From Sternotherus odoratus (Eukaryota > Chordata > Testudines > Kinosternidae), in NCBI GenBank assembly GCA_032164245.1, contig JAVMKO010000003.1, positions 96,960,054 through 97,024,053 on the forward strand: a stretch of DNA of 64,000 bases. The letters run 5' to 3'. Positions within the stretch are counted from its first letter, which is position 1; each line of letters starts with the position of its first letter. Both the position numbers and the translations under genes were made by a program. This document shows, piece by piece, positions 22,196 through 32,905 of the stretch. The notes under the pieces are model-generated. The model ran no database searches. It had not been told where the DNA came from and saw only the letters and a list, made by a program, of their open reading frames with translations.

Positions 22196-24560
22196 GCATG
22201 TTTACTTATGCATCAGCATGTTTTATGTTAATCATTATATCAGAGCCTCAGCTGATGTAAATTGACAAGGCTCTAATCAAGTCAATGTGGCTTCTGGCAC
22301 ACTATTTATTCTTACAGTGTAGGACCTTTGGGGCAGGGACCTACCATTTTATATGTCTGGATTATCCCTAGCACAAGAGGACTCTGCCCCTAGGCAATAT
22401 AATCATTAAATATCAGTGCTGTAGCCTAGTATGCAACATGTAAACTAAATGTCAGAGGTGCAGCAAAATGTCCCATGTAACGGGCTATTTTATGTGTCTC
22501 AGTCTGCCCGGGAGGCAATGTGCACTTGAAAGGGGTTTTCTCTATTTACAGTATTTATTTGAAATTTCTCTATATCCTTGTTATATCATAAAACATCCAG
22601 TGGTTTTATGGTTAGTTTGTTGGTTGATAATCTGAGATATAGCCCGGGGAGCATAGTTACAGTATCTTACTGGTATCTGTGGCAATTACTGATTTTATGC
22701 ATGTTGTGTCTGTCAGCAAGACGCCAGATACGATAGCAGCATTACCCATTCAACTGAGTCCACCATCCCGTAGCTGGACAATCATTAGTTTGTGTCTGTG
22801 TGTGTGTCCTGCATGTTACTGCAGCTGTGACTTGACCCAAGAATTCATATCCTATGAAGAAAGATAGTTTCCAGCTTGCTGAATGTATAGAAGCAAAACA
22901 TAGCCCCCGCCCCACAACTCCAAATCCTTCCACCTGTCTAGAAAAATGTTCCTCAGAGGTTGAATCCAGCTAACATAATTGCTTTCCTTAATCCAGTCAT
23001 GTGATGTTTCTGGTCTGTGTGGAGGGGTGGAGGTGAGCAAAAAGGAGACAATCACTGAACGGTTGCAATGGTGGGATACTGGATGACTCAAGGGATTGAC
23101 AGTGAGAGTGTGGAGATTTCCGTCTCTAGCTCCAATTCAGCCAAGGTGGATAGTGTCAGTAGACCAGGGATGGGCAGCCCAAGGGTGCCCTCTGGTCTGT
23201 CAGGTTATTTTATTTGGCCAGCCACAACCTAGCTCAGGCCCTTGATCACTGTCACTAATAGGTGTCACTCATTGGTAGGCTCAGAAAAGAGGTTAGGAAC
23301 CAAATGTGTGGAGACTTGTACCATCCTCTCACCCCTAGAGCCTGTACCTTCAAATGAGGGTTAAGCAGTGTGAGCAAGCTTTGCCCATGTTGAATGTATT
23401 CAGTAGATAAAAAGGGTGCTGCAGCTGTCAATCTGACACATTTAATAAACACTACATTCACATAAAATGTTTTAAAAGATATATTTATTTTTAAAGTGAG
23501 TTGTCCTTAATAAACCAGAACCTCAAAGGTAAATCCACCCTCTTTATGAGAGATGTTATTGGTACTTCTGTGAAATTCTGTCTACCGGTGAACAGAGAAG
23601 AGATATTTCTACATATGATGCTATATATCTACAGGGTCAAATCTATTTTGGTAGTCACCATTCCTGGGAGTGTTTGCTCATGATCCTGATATCACGGAAC
23701 AACAGGTACATAGACCAATACCAGGGAATGTATGGGTTGGTGCAACGACAGGTTGAAAGATGGTTAAAAGATGGAAAGAGAATTTTGAAAAAAATGAAAT
23801 TTTGAAGTTGTTTCCATTTTGCGGTGTTCCAATGAAACATTTTTTCTGTTTTCACAATTTTACAAAATATGGTTTTTAATTTGAATTTTCAAAGTTTCAA
23901 ATATTTGAAATTTGTTTTTCCTCATCACTTTCTCTTTGCCACTGGGTGCAATGAAATGATGTCCAGTCCCCTCCCCGTGCAACACACACATTTTCATTTG
24001 CTACTTTGTAACTTTTCAAGATTTCCTCGACTTTGGAAAAGTTACTGAGTGGCAGAGTTACAGAGCTTCATTTTTCTTTCTGCCCCTTCGTAACTTTCCC
24101 AAAGTTGAGGGAAGTTTTGAAAAGTTACAAACAAATGAATAATAGGCAGAATGGAATCGAAAACATTTAAAAGTAAAAAACCTTTCTGTCAATGAATGGC
24201 ATCCTTCTGAGCACCCCATGTGGCCTCAGTGCAGCCCAGCAAGCAGTCCCTTGCCTCAGTTTCCCCCTGCAGGGGACTTCCTCAATAATTCACAATCACT
24301 TTTATCCCTTCTCATACCTTCTCGGGGTCTGCTTTATTAAATTAATAAACATTCAAGTCCATCCATTCTCCCAGGCCTTTCTCAGTCTCAGTCCCTGAAT
24401 TTCAGATGTCTTTGCTGGTTCCTACTCACTCCCAGCTGCCTCTGTACTCACTCACCGAGAACCCTCTCTGTACAGCTTTCTACTTCTGTTATAGGGGAAT
24501 CTGGTGATTCCTGGTTAGGTGTGCCTCCTTAATAAGCAGGTTTGACTGGTCCCAGACCTT
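22196..24560. other. Intergenic with A/T-rich repeats
   Basis: A possible hAT end (CAGGGATGGGCAG) starts at 23165, and low-complexity 'ttgaaattt' DNA lies at about 23790-23920. No gene was seen. Confidence 0.4.
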
Positions 24561-24568
24561 AAGCCCTT

Positions 24569-24740
24569 AAGGATATGCCTACTCTGCAATTAAACAGCTT
24601 CACCTGGTCGTTGTCACCTGACTCAGGCTTGAAAGGTCCGGCTGCAGGGTTGTAAAACATTTGGTAGCTGGAACTCTGCAAACCCAAGTCAGTTGGCACA
24701 GACCAGCTGTGGGTGTTTAATTGTAATGTAAACATACCCT
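24569..24740. mobile_element. MITE with 'ggatatgcctac' ends
   Basis: The termini 'ggatatgcctactctgcaat' and 'gtaatgtaaacataccc' are imperfect inverted repeats, each followed inward by 'taaaca' and 'tgttta' and flanked by TTA-type trinucleotides. This is compatible with a PIF/Harbinger-type MITE. Confidence 0.6.
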
Positions 24741-24799
24741 TAGGGACCAGCCACCCTGTTATGTCCCCCAACAACACCCCCTAGCCATAATTAATTTTA

Positions 24800-24982
24800 T
24801 GTCACTCATCACTGTCAGAAAGAAATAAAGTAAAAATGGGGAGAAATTTTGAAGTGCCCAGTTTCAGCAAAAACTCAAAATATTAGGGGAAAACCCCATG
24901 TTATTGCAAAAGGTTTTGGTTAAGAAAAAGAACGGTTTTCCTCAAAAAGGTTTCAAGTGAAAATTTTCAACCAGCTCTAATT
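24800..24982. repeat. A/T-rich repeat ending in 'ccagctctaatt'
   Basis: 'gaaaattttcaaccagctct' closes an A/T-rich block, the same end as at 19590 and 27281. Confidence 0.55.
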
Positions 24983-25149
24983 GATAGACACCCCAATGGC
25001 TCTGTGGACATGCACTATTATGCCACACTTTGGCCGCACTGCTAGGGCCAGAATGTACCTTGAAGGCACTGGCCTGCATGTGGAGGCGTGGGAACTCTGG
25101 GAAGGAATGTACCTCAGAGGCAGAGGAAACAGGCCCTCTAATCCCCTCC

Positions 25150-25192
25150 AACCCACACAGCTGTTGTTGAAGCATTTGGTGCACTTGATGAG
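25150..25192 (-). pseudogene. Short fragment of Penelope-like GIY-YIG domain
   Basis: On the minus strand this reads ALIKCTKCFNNSCVG, which matches LIKCTKCPNNNCVG in the larger remnant at 26490-26845. It is immediately followed by a hAT end, so it was joined or captured by another event. Confidence 0.65.
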
Positions 25193-25262
25193 AGCTCGCG
25201 GGCCAGATGAAAACAGACAGCGGGCCGCATGTGGCCCGCGGGCTGTAGTTTGCCCACCCCTG
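25193..25262. mobile_element. hAT (Charlie-like) terminal fragment
   Basis: 'gcgggccgcatgtggcccgc' and 'gtttgcccacccctg' are typical of a hAT right end. The matching left end was not located with confidence. CAGGGATGGGCAG at 23165 is a candidate, with flanking octamers cagtagac and ttctagac matching at 5 of 8. Confidence 0.7.
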
Positions 25263-25512
25263 TTCTAGACCCAAAATGGTACAGCAGGGACTCTTCTGAT
25301 ATCTAAGCACCAGCTTTACATCACTCACAGATGATCAAATTCAGTTCTGTTGTGCAATTCCATTGACAGCCTGGACTGAACTGACCTGGCTCAAAGTCTT
25401 CAGAAGAGGGGAGCTACAGAACTTTTTAAAAATAGGAAATCTGTCAGAGTGGACAGATGGACAGGATAGCAGCTGAGTGCCCCTTAGTGGTGGATCTCTG
25501 GCATTACAGATT

Positions 25513-25610
25513 ATCTGATAGAGACAAGATAGGTGAGATAGTATCTTCTGTTGAAGCAACTTCTGGAAGACACAGGCTTTCAAGCCGCACAGAGCTCTTC
25601 TTCAGGCCTG
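25513..25610 (+). repeat. Penelope-like terminal fragment, 'gagacaaggtgggtgag' type
   Basis: 'agagacaagataggtgagat' and 'agtatcttctgttgaagc' parallel the arms of the hairpin at 39044-39129, followed by 'cacagagctcttcttcaggc'. Confidence 0.6.
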
Positions 25611-25661
25611 GAAAAAATAATCAGAGACCTGGTCTACAGTAGGAAATAAGCAAAAGCAACC

Positions 25662-25971
25662 AGGAGTCCTTGTGGCACCTTAAAGACTAACAAATGCATT
25701 TGGGCATAAGCTTTCCTTGGCTAAAACCCACTTCATCTGATGCATGGAGTGGAAAATACAGTAGCAGGAATAAATACACAGCACATGAAAAGATGGGAGT
25801 TGCCTTACTAAGTGTGTGTGTGTGGGGGTCAACCCCCATCTTTTCATGTGCTGTGTATTTATACCTGCCTACTGTATTTTCCACCTCATGCATCCGAAGA
25901 AGTGGGTTTTAGCCCACAAAAGCTTATGCCCAAATACATTTGTTAGTCTTTAAGGTGCCACAAGGACTCCT
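25662..25971. repeat. 310-bp palindrome of Penelope-like terminal sequence
   Basis: The left arm 25662-25798 and right arm 25835-25971 are 137 bp each and near-perfect reverse complements. The outer ends are aggagtccttgtggcacctt and its complement, and the inner ends gcacatgaaaagatggg and its complement. The 36-bp centre contains a TG run. Head-to-head or tail-to-tail terminal repeats are a known property of Penelope-like elements; the family label is from recalled similarity. Confidence 0.85.
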
Positions 25972-25974
25972 CAT

Positions 25975-26487
25975 ACAGTGAAACCAGTAAGAAATTAGGT
26001 CATCTTAACTACATCACTCAGGGGGTGTAAAAAACCCACACCTTGAGTAACATAGTTAAGACAACTTAACCTTAGGGGCAGACAGTTCTATGTTGATGAG
26101 AGAATTCTTCTATTTACATAGCTCCCGCCTCTTGGGGAAGTGGATTACCCAGTGGTTCCCAAACTTTTTGTACTGGCGACTCCTTACACACAGTAAGCCT
26201 CTGACTGTGACCCCCTCTCATAAATTAAAAACACATTTATATTTAACACCATGTTAAAGTGGTATTTGTATGTTTGTTAATATCACTTTTCACAGCAGAT
26301 GTACTAGCGAGCTGGCAGGCATGTACTCACGACCTCCATGTGATAACCTCACAACCTCCTGAGGGGTCACGACCCCCGGCCCTACACTGAGAGGAGAACC
26401 ACCTCCCATGGGTGCAGGTTGTGTCTATACTGAAGTGCTACAGTGGCACAGCTGTGCTGCTGTAACATTTCAACTGTAGACAAGCCC
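25975..26487. mobile_element. MITE split by a hAT insertion
   Basis: The outer part (25975-26149) with 'gttgatgagagaattcttct' and 'cttggggaagtggattac' resumes at about 26384 with 'gaccaccc'-like sequence, 'gtgtctatactgaagtgcta' and 'caactgtagacaagccc'. Confidence 0.6.
26150..26380. mobile_element. hAT (Charlie-like) element, ~230 bp
   Basis: The left end CAGTGGTTCCCAAAC is clear, with 'cataaattaaaaacacattt' inside and 'ggggtcacgaccccc' near the right end. The right boundary and the target-site duplication are eroded. Confidence 0.65.
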
Positions 26488-26489
26488 AA

Positions 26490-26845
26490 TGCTCACCCAC
26501 GGGTGATAGAGTGTCTTTGTCTTTTATCATTTTTCCGTGCGAGTTCATCTGAGAGCGTAGTGACTGTGTGGTTTCACCCACACAGTTGTTGTTGGGGCAT
26601 TTGGTGCACTTGATGAGATACAGCACGTGCTGGAATAGGCACATATCGGAACTAAGACTCTTGAACGGTGTGTTGTGGAGGGTATTGCTCATCATTGCCA
26701 TTGAGAAATACATGCAGGTTTTGCATCTGTTGTGATAGTAGGGTCTGGTGCCACTTGAAGCTGGTGTGCCACAGTGTCCTGGTCTGTGGGGATCTTCCTT
26801 CTTGTACTTTGCCACTAAGAACATACAGCATAATGTGCCTGACAA
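26490..26845 (-). pseudogene. Penelope-like element C-terminus with GIY-YIG nuclease domain (remnant)
   Basis: The minus-strand open frame (26438-26845) reads about 120 residues of element-derived protein before running into an adjoining MITE. Visible features are a CxxC at residues 41-44 (CKTC), the pattern VLYLIKCTKC at 74-83, CVGET at 88-92, SLRSQM at 95-100, NSH at 101-103 and GEHW at 117-120. This order matches the GIY-YIG endonuclease domain fused to the reverse transcriptase in Penelope-like elements, where the second motif normally reads YVG or YIG. Here the key tyrosine is a cysteine. The reverse transcriptase part was not found upstream, so it is a truncated dead copy. A smaller homologous fragment lies at 25150-25192 and Penelope-like terminal sequence at 25662-25971. 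It was not domesticated as far as the sequence shows. Confidence 0.75.
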
Positions 26846-26947
26846 ATGCTAATATACGCTCCAGAGAACATGGTTATTTAAGGAATAATGTACACGGCAG
26901 AGGACTATCCAAGGCAATAAGTGGCTTTCAAAGCCGTTTGAGTCTAG

Positions 26948-27295
26948 AACTGAGCAAATAATTGATTATTTTTTTTAGGTTCAGTGGCTGAACCCAAAAA
27001 TGTGCTTTGTTTCATACCAAAGTTTGAAGTTTTTCAAAAGGTTTTAGAAGTTTTCAGAAGTTTCAAAGTTTTTTTTGTGTGTGTGTCTTTGTTTTGTTTT
27101 TTGCAAACAAAAAAGCTCTCCACATTTTAGTTTGGGTAGAAATGAACCATTTAAATATTTATTACATTTTTGTTTTCACTTTTTTCAGCCAAAACTATTT
27201 GCTGACTAGTTCTCTGAATTCACAGTTTTAGTGCCTTGAAAAGTGCATTTTTGGTGAATAAATTATTAGCATGAATATTTTGTCCAGCTCTAGTT
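26948..27295. repeat. A/T-rich repeat ending in 'ccagctctagtt'
   Basis: 'aaagttttt', 'gtttttgcaaac' and similar runs end in 'attttgtccagctctagttg'. Confidence 0.55.
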
Positions 27296-29313
27296 GAGTT
27301 CCTTGTTGCTGCTGACACCACAGATAGTTCTAGTTTCCATGCTCCAGAGAAGCCTGCTGGGGGCATCCAGGGCGGATGGTCTTTCCTCAGGTAGTTGACC
27401 CTAAACAGGTTTGTAATGGGGTGTATAAACCTCATAATGGCAGTGATATGGTTAAGGGGAACCAGTTAGCTCATTCTGTGGCATCTGGAAGGGAGACAAG
27501 TAATTGATGATTAGACCAAGGTGTGAAGAACCAGAGTGTATTGTTCCTATGAAGGATGGACTTTAGGGCTAACTAGGGAGGACTGAAAGGAGAGAGCTAC
27601 TGTAGGGAGTATATACTCTACCTTCAGGGTAGCAGGGGTGAAGAGATTCTAGGTAGCTAATAGAAAGGCTGGGAACTGCTAAAGAAGGCTTTTCATCAGT
27701 AGATTGAGCTGAAGCTCTTTGAGGAGTCAGACTTTCAGAGAGAGAGCGAGAGAGAGCGAGAGCAAGAGAGAGGTGGAATGTGTAGTCCTGGGAAAGGTGC
27801 TTGTAGACAGGCAGAGTTGGGAAGCATCCAGAGCTTGTACAGAACAGGCTTTAGCTGCTTAAACACAGCACCCTGGACAGGAAAACCGAGAAGAGGGCAG
27901 CTCTGGCTTTCCCTACCAGTCCTCAGAAGGGGACTAGAAAAGCTTCCCTGAGGAAGAGGGGCAAGGACTAAAGAACACAGGCCAGGGCTGGTGTTTATGA
28001 CGTGGGACTTTTGGCTGGTGGGATTCTTTACTTCTACTGAAGGAGATTATGAATGACTTGGCTTTGGGCTGCAGCTGTGAGAAAAGACAGACTGTTGCAG
28101 GGCCAAACCATCTTGTGGGAGAAACGAAGGCAGAATTTATGCAACATAACACCCAGCTGTGAGGGGAATATGCTGCCTGGTAAGTTTGCTCTGTTATAAG
28201 CCTTCAGTGCAGCTTTGTGCTTCTCAGGCATTCTGTGAGCACGAGGGTTAAAATTCTGCCAAGAACTATTTGAACCATAGAAAGTGTGTGTGCTCTGTAC
28301 AAAACTCATGAAAGATGTGTTCACGTGGGTATTGTCCTGTATGTGGTGAACACGTGCTGATGCACCGAACTTGTACATGAGCAAATAATAACAGATAAGT
28401 TTGATTTCTAGAGCCCGTGGTGACTAGTTACAAAGGCTCTCAAACCCAGTTCAGTAAATTCAGATATAAATGGCTTGATTTTCTTCTGCTCTCTACCTTG
28501 TGGACTTATTTGCAGTTATGAAAAATGGGTGCTCAATGCTACCATTCGGATCTGGAAGCATCTGACCCTCATGTTGTGCAGTCATTGATCCCTGTGCAGG
28601 GTGTAGGGCAGTGGAGACCGTAGCCCATTGAAACAATGTGGTAGAATGGCCCCGGGACTCAAAGCAGTTGTAAACCCATCTTAACAGGGTGGCTAAATGG
28701 GGTTTATGGCTGCTTTGTCACCAAAGCCAGGCAGAGCATGCTGGTGAATCTGGCTGAGTATGTTTAATACATAAATGTTCTGTGTAGTAACGTATCCATT
28801 TCTGAAGTTAAATATACTGGTATATACGTCCACGAAGAAGTATTTACACTAGAAAGAAAGGTTATACTGCAAAACCCACTGTAAAGTACAGAAATACCTG
28901 TCTTTTGAGTGAGAAATATTTCTGAGACCATGGAACATTTCATTAGAAGGTTTGATTGTATTTTTAGTATCATAATACTTTCAGCTGCAGAAATTTGCAG
29001 AAATATACCTTCAGTATACAGCTTGAATACAAGAAATAAGTACAAATATGCAAAATACTTATTATGAGTGTCTCCTCCTGTTATCAGAGCAGTGGTGTGT
29101 TGGGTTTTTTTCCCCAAAAGTTTGACTCATTATTACCATAATTCTTCTTAAAAAGTCAGCCTCCTATTGTTACAGCACAATGCGTGACATAGCTGATGTC
29201 GCCCACATAACACTCATGGTAGAGTGGGCAGATGCATACTTGTTTCTATAAAAGTAAGTAGCTGAAGATGGCCCAAGAAAGGGTTCTTGTAATTTGTGTG
29301 CTCTGGGATTTTA
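27296..29313. other. Intergenic; purine microsatellite at 27737-27772
   Basis: An (AG)n/(GCGAGA) tract lies at about 27737-27772. The 27.5-28.2 kb stretch is purine-rich and looks retroelement-like but could not be assigned. No exon is supported. Confidence 0.4.
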
Positions 29314-29453
29314 GCCAGTGATGTAGCTGTACTAGTGCAAACCCGTAGCGTAGATACAATATACGTAGATGCAGCTTGACTTGTACTTCTGCATCTTACT
29401 CTGGTCCCAATTCTGTCTACACAGAGAGTTTGCATTGGTGCAGCTACACTGGC
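29314..29453. repeat. Fold-back MITE
   Basis: 'gccagtgatgtagctgtact' and 'agtgcaaaccc' pair with 'gtttgcattggtgcagctac' and 'actggc'. Confidence 0.6.
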
Positions 29454-29559
29454 ACCAACATCCTAGTGCAAATAAGACCTTTCCTATAGATTCTTAAAAA
29501 AACCCCACCTTGACAAACCAATACAAAGGTATGATTATGATCTATAGTGAATTGGTTTT

Positions 29560-29800
29560 GTTTTACAAGATCAGACCATTGCTCTATCAGGTTGAGCATT
29601 CCTGCCAAGTAGTGCTATGGGAGTAAGGGAGAATTCTTTCTTGACCCTTGTAGAAATCGGTTTAACACCCCTGAAGCATGAGTTTTGATTAACCCTGTCT
29701 TAACTTATAAAATTGCTAATACTGTTTTCCCAAAATTATCAAGCCTGCCTTTAAATCCAGGTTGTAGTGTTTGATTCTGACCTTCTGACAAACTATGGCA
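29560..29800 (-). repeat. Old CR1 3' fragment
   Basis: 'ggagaattctttcttgaccc' and 'tgaagcatgagttttgatta' are diverged antisense CR1 3'-region words. Confidence 0.45.
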
Positions 29801-31132
29801 TGCAGCTGCATTTTCTCTTTTATTGCAAAGTTTGCCAGCAATCAAGATGGCAATACAAACTGGGAACCCTTTCAGGATCTGCTTAGTGAAAGCATAGGGG
29901 AGGTTTTCCTGTGTCTGGGAAAACTTAACACAACTTCCCTCCTGTTCACACCAGTTCAGAGGAACGGTGGTTAAAGCCAGTAGCTAGTTGAAGCCATTGT
30001 GTTTCAGATGGCTGGAATTACATGTCAGTTGGTTTAACTAAAATGGTGATGGGGGGTGGGTGGGAAAGCAATTTAATAACAATAAAGAACTGATTTGCTT
30101 CCTCTCCCTGAATCGGTTAAAAGCTAATCATTCTTTTTATTGATGATGTTTGAGCTACCAAGTAAAGTAACTAGAGCTAAAGATTAACAGACAAATATTC
30201 CAAGTTGTATTTTGGTCATGAGCTAAACCCCAGAGATGAAATCCCCCAAAATGTTGGGGAAGTTCAGATTTGGCTCTGAATTGTGATGCCTTAGTTAGGC
30301 CTATTTCTCAGGGCACAACTATAAGCCCAGCTGTGTACTCAAGCTGAGAAGTGAGAGAGCATAAAGGACTCTCCTTGGCGCCTGCTTGATTTACCTGCAT
30401 CACCGGACACTGCTTCTGGGTCTGAGATAAGAGAGAGCAGGCTTCTATTTCCTCCGCCTAGCTGGCAGCGAGTGGGAGGAGTGTTGGCTCAGCCTCCCAC
30501 TTCTGCGGCCTGTGTAATGAACTGAAGTAAACTGTGCCAGGAAAAGGGAGCCAGGGAGCAGGACTTCCAGTCATGATTTGGTTCCTGCCCTGCTCCTGGG
30601 ATAGCGCAGCTGCACTCTGCCCCTTATGTGGACAGGGTTTCCCCCCTCCTTTCCATTTGACTTCATTCCCTTCACAACTTCCTCCGTCACTCACTGAGAG
30701 ATCCATCTGCTAAAAAGAAACATAGTAACTTATGGAGTTATCCCACAAAGTGCTGACCACCCACAACTCTCATTGACTTTACTGGGAACAGAGGGTGCAT
30801 GGCAGATCACAGAATCGTGTCCTGTTCCCTTCCGTCCTTGAGCAGAACGGTCAGGAGAGTGAGGAGCAGCTGAAGAGGCTGTGAAATGAACTGGTGTTCA
30901 GAAGGACTCATTTTGAAAGGGATTTGACTGGCCTGCCTGTGTAGTGGAAGCATTCCTGCTTCACAGGCAAAGTGTTAAGCATGGTCCTGGGTGTGCCTGG
31001 TGGAGCCTGCAGTTTGCTCCTCCCTCACAACGTGCACTCTGTGCCAGAAGAATGGGAGACAGCGGCACTACTCATTCCCTGCGCTAGCACACAAAGAGCT
31101 TGTCCTGCCTAATGAATTGGCTTTTCTAATTT
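29801..31132. other. Intergenic, nothing recognised
   Basis: No named repeat, domain or exon was seen. Confidence 0.45.
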
Positions 31133-31137
31133 CATAC

Positions 31138-31921
31138 TGTCAAGGTTCTATTTCCCCACTCTGAACTCTAGGGTAAAGATGTGGGACCCCGCATGAAAGA
31201 CAAATCACCCCCCAAGCTTATTTTACCAGCTTAGGTTAAATCTTTTCCCCCCAAACCCAAACTTCTCCAGTTGGGGCTTGGAAAAAGCTGCCACCACCAA
31301 TCTGAGCCCCCAAAACCATGGGGTAGGGCAAATTGGAACCCCGATAGTAACACCCCCCCTTTTTACCTGGGAGAGATTTGAGAACAACGACCACAAACCC
31401 TCGCTAGCTGTGAGATGAGCCTGATCCAAACCAGGATCACTCCAATGGAAATAAACAGACAGTTCTTACAAGAAAGATTTTAATAAAAGAAAAAGAGAAA
31501 AGCATAAACTCCTTATACAGAAATCAATAGATGCTAAGCCTCCTAGCATTACCCAGCCCTCATGGAGACCCCTTCCTTGGAATTTCTCTCTCTGCTAAAC
31601 TTAACAGTCTAAGGACACCGTGGATCAATTACCAAGTGATACAATTCAAGAATACACTTACTGCTAGGCTTTTGGCTTTCTTAGCAGATTATTGAAATGA
31701 TGAATAGAAACATAGATGTGATTCCTCCCCATAGCCAGGGAATGCAGACAGACTTCAAGCAGCTGCAGAGAGAGAGACAGAGAAAAAGCCCGTGAACAAA
31801 AGTGAAAGTAACCCCTTTGTCTGCCAGGTATTAGTAGCTCCAATACGTCATCCCCTGTCCTGTTTCAGGTTAACCCTTCACAGGTAAAACAGTAATTCTA
31901 AGGCACTTCATACTTATGACA
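31138..31921. mobile_element. Solo LTR, 784 bp, with 5-bp target-site duplication
   Basis: The element begins TGTCAAGG and ends TTATGACA (TG...CA termini with TGTCA/TGACA inverted ends). It is flanked by catac at 31133-31137 and 31922-31926. No internal retroviral region or second LTR follows, so it is a solo LTR left by recombination between the two LTRs of a provirus or LTR retrotransposon. An AATAAA lies on the + strand at 31449-31454, but orientation is not settled. A 5-bp duplication fits several ERV and LTR-retrotransposon groups. Confidence 0.88.
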
Positions 31922-32156
31922 CATACAAAGTGCAGATCCTCCTTAATTACTCCCGTTTTGGTGCTTGTTAAGAACTTCTGGAGAAGTGTACTGACTGCTG
32001 GCCAAGACACATGAGAATAAGTCTTTCTAACTTACCCCCTTTTCCTGGCTCAAGGCCTCTTTCTCTAGTGAGGAAAATAAATCTTATGAAAAAGGTCAGG
32101 GATCTAATGTAATTAAGTGGTAAAGGACTACATCTAGGAAGGGGGAGGCATTGGGT

Positions 32157-32905
32157 GTGACAGATATTGCAGCAGCCTACAGTATCTTTGCAGACCATGC
32201 TGGGTGACATGCATGAATGGGTATATGGATCATTGTGGGCCCAGGAGTGTGTGCGGCTGCATGGAGGGAGGTTGCCACAGTTTTACCAGGAACTAAGCAC
32301 AAGGGGGACTGGATGGGGTGATTAAGGTGAATCACTTAGGTTGTAAACCCCTACATGGGGGTTACCACCCCCTGGGGAAGCTTCTACATGCTGGTTCAAA
32401 CTGTGTATTCCAGAGACCAACAGGCAAAGAAAGGGCTTCTGGCATTAAAAATCTGCATTTATAGTGACTCAGAGTCTTCTTTCCGATCCAGCAAACAGAA
32501 GAGACTTTCTGTCCAATGGAACCCCAACCCCGTGGAAAGATTGGAGAGATTTTTGGCTTGCTAGGGACCATAAGACTGACGGGTGACTTCTGGTATGCTT
32601 AGTGTGTGTTTAAATCTGTTTGTTTCTAGATGCTTTCTCTGTAATACTTTTACCTTAAGATTAAATGTGCTTTCTCAGAGCTGTGTAGTAACTTTTAACA
32701 GCTGGCAATATACTGGTCATACCCCTTGGAGAGACCACAGAACAGAGGCACCGGCCTTTAGGCAGTCCCATTTGCTGGGGCTCTCAGTGTAGACCAGGGA
32801 GCTATGCAACCTTAACACCTCTGGTCAGGATGGAGAGAGATGTACGTCTCCACCTGAGAGGTGAAAGCTGGAAGTCAGAAACATCAAGTGGGTTCCTTTG
32901 AGGAC
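32157..32905 (+). mobile_element. Possible LTR or retroelement-derived unit
   Basis: Starts TGTGACAG and has the look of LTR DNA: mixed GC-rich and A/T-rich blocks, 'ggcattaaaaatctgcattt', then 'gtaatacttttaccttaag'. No right boundary or target-site duplication was found. This is a weak call. Confidence 0.3.

Noticed and set aside
23165..25262. A single 2.1-kb hAT element from the CAGGGATGGGCAG end to the GCCCACCCCTG end
   Set aside because: The flanking octamers match at only 5 of 8 and the interior holds other repeats and a Penelope-like fragment. Kept as two separate end fragments.
27737..27772. Regulatory GAGA-type element
   Set aside because: Simple purine microsatellite with interruptions; no further support.
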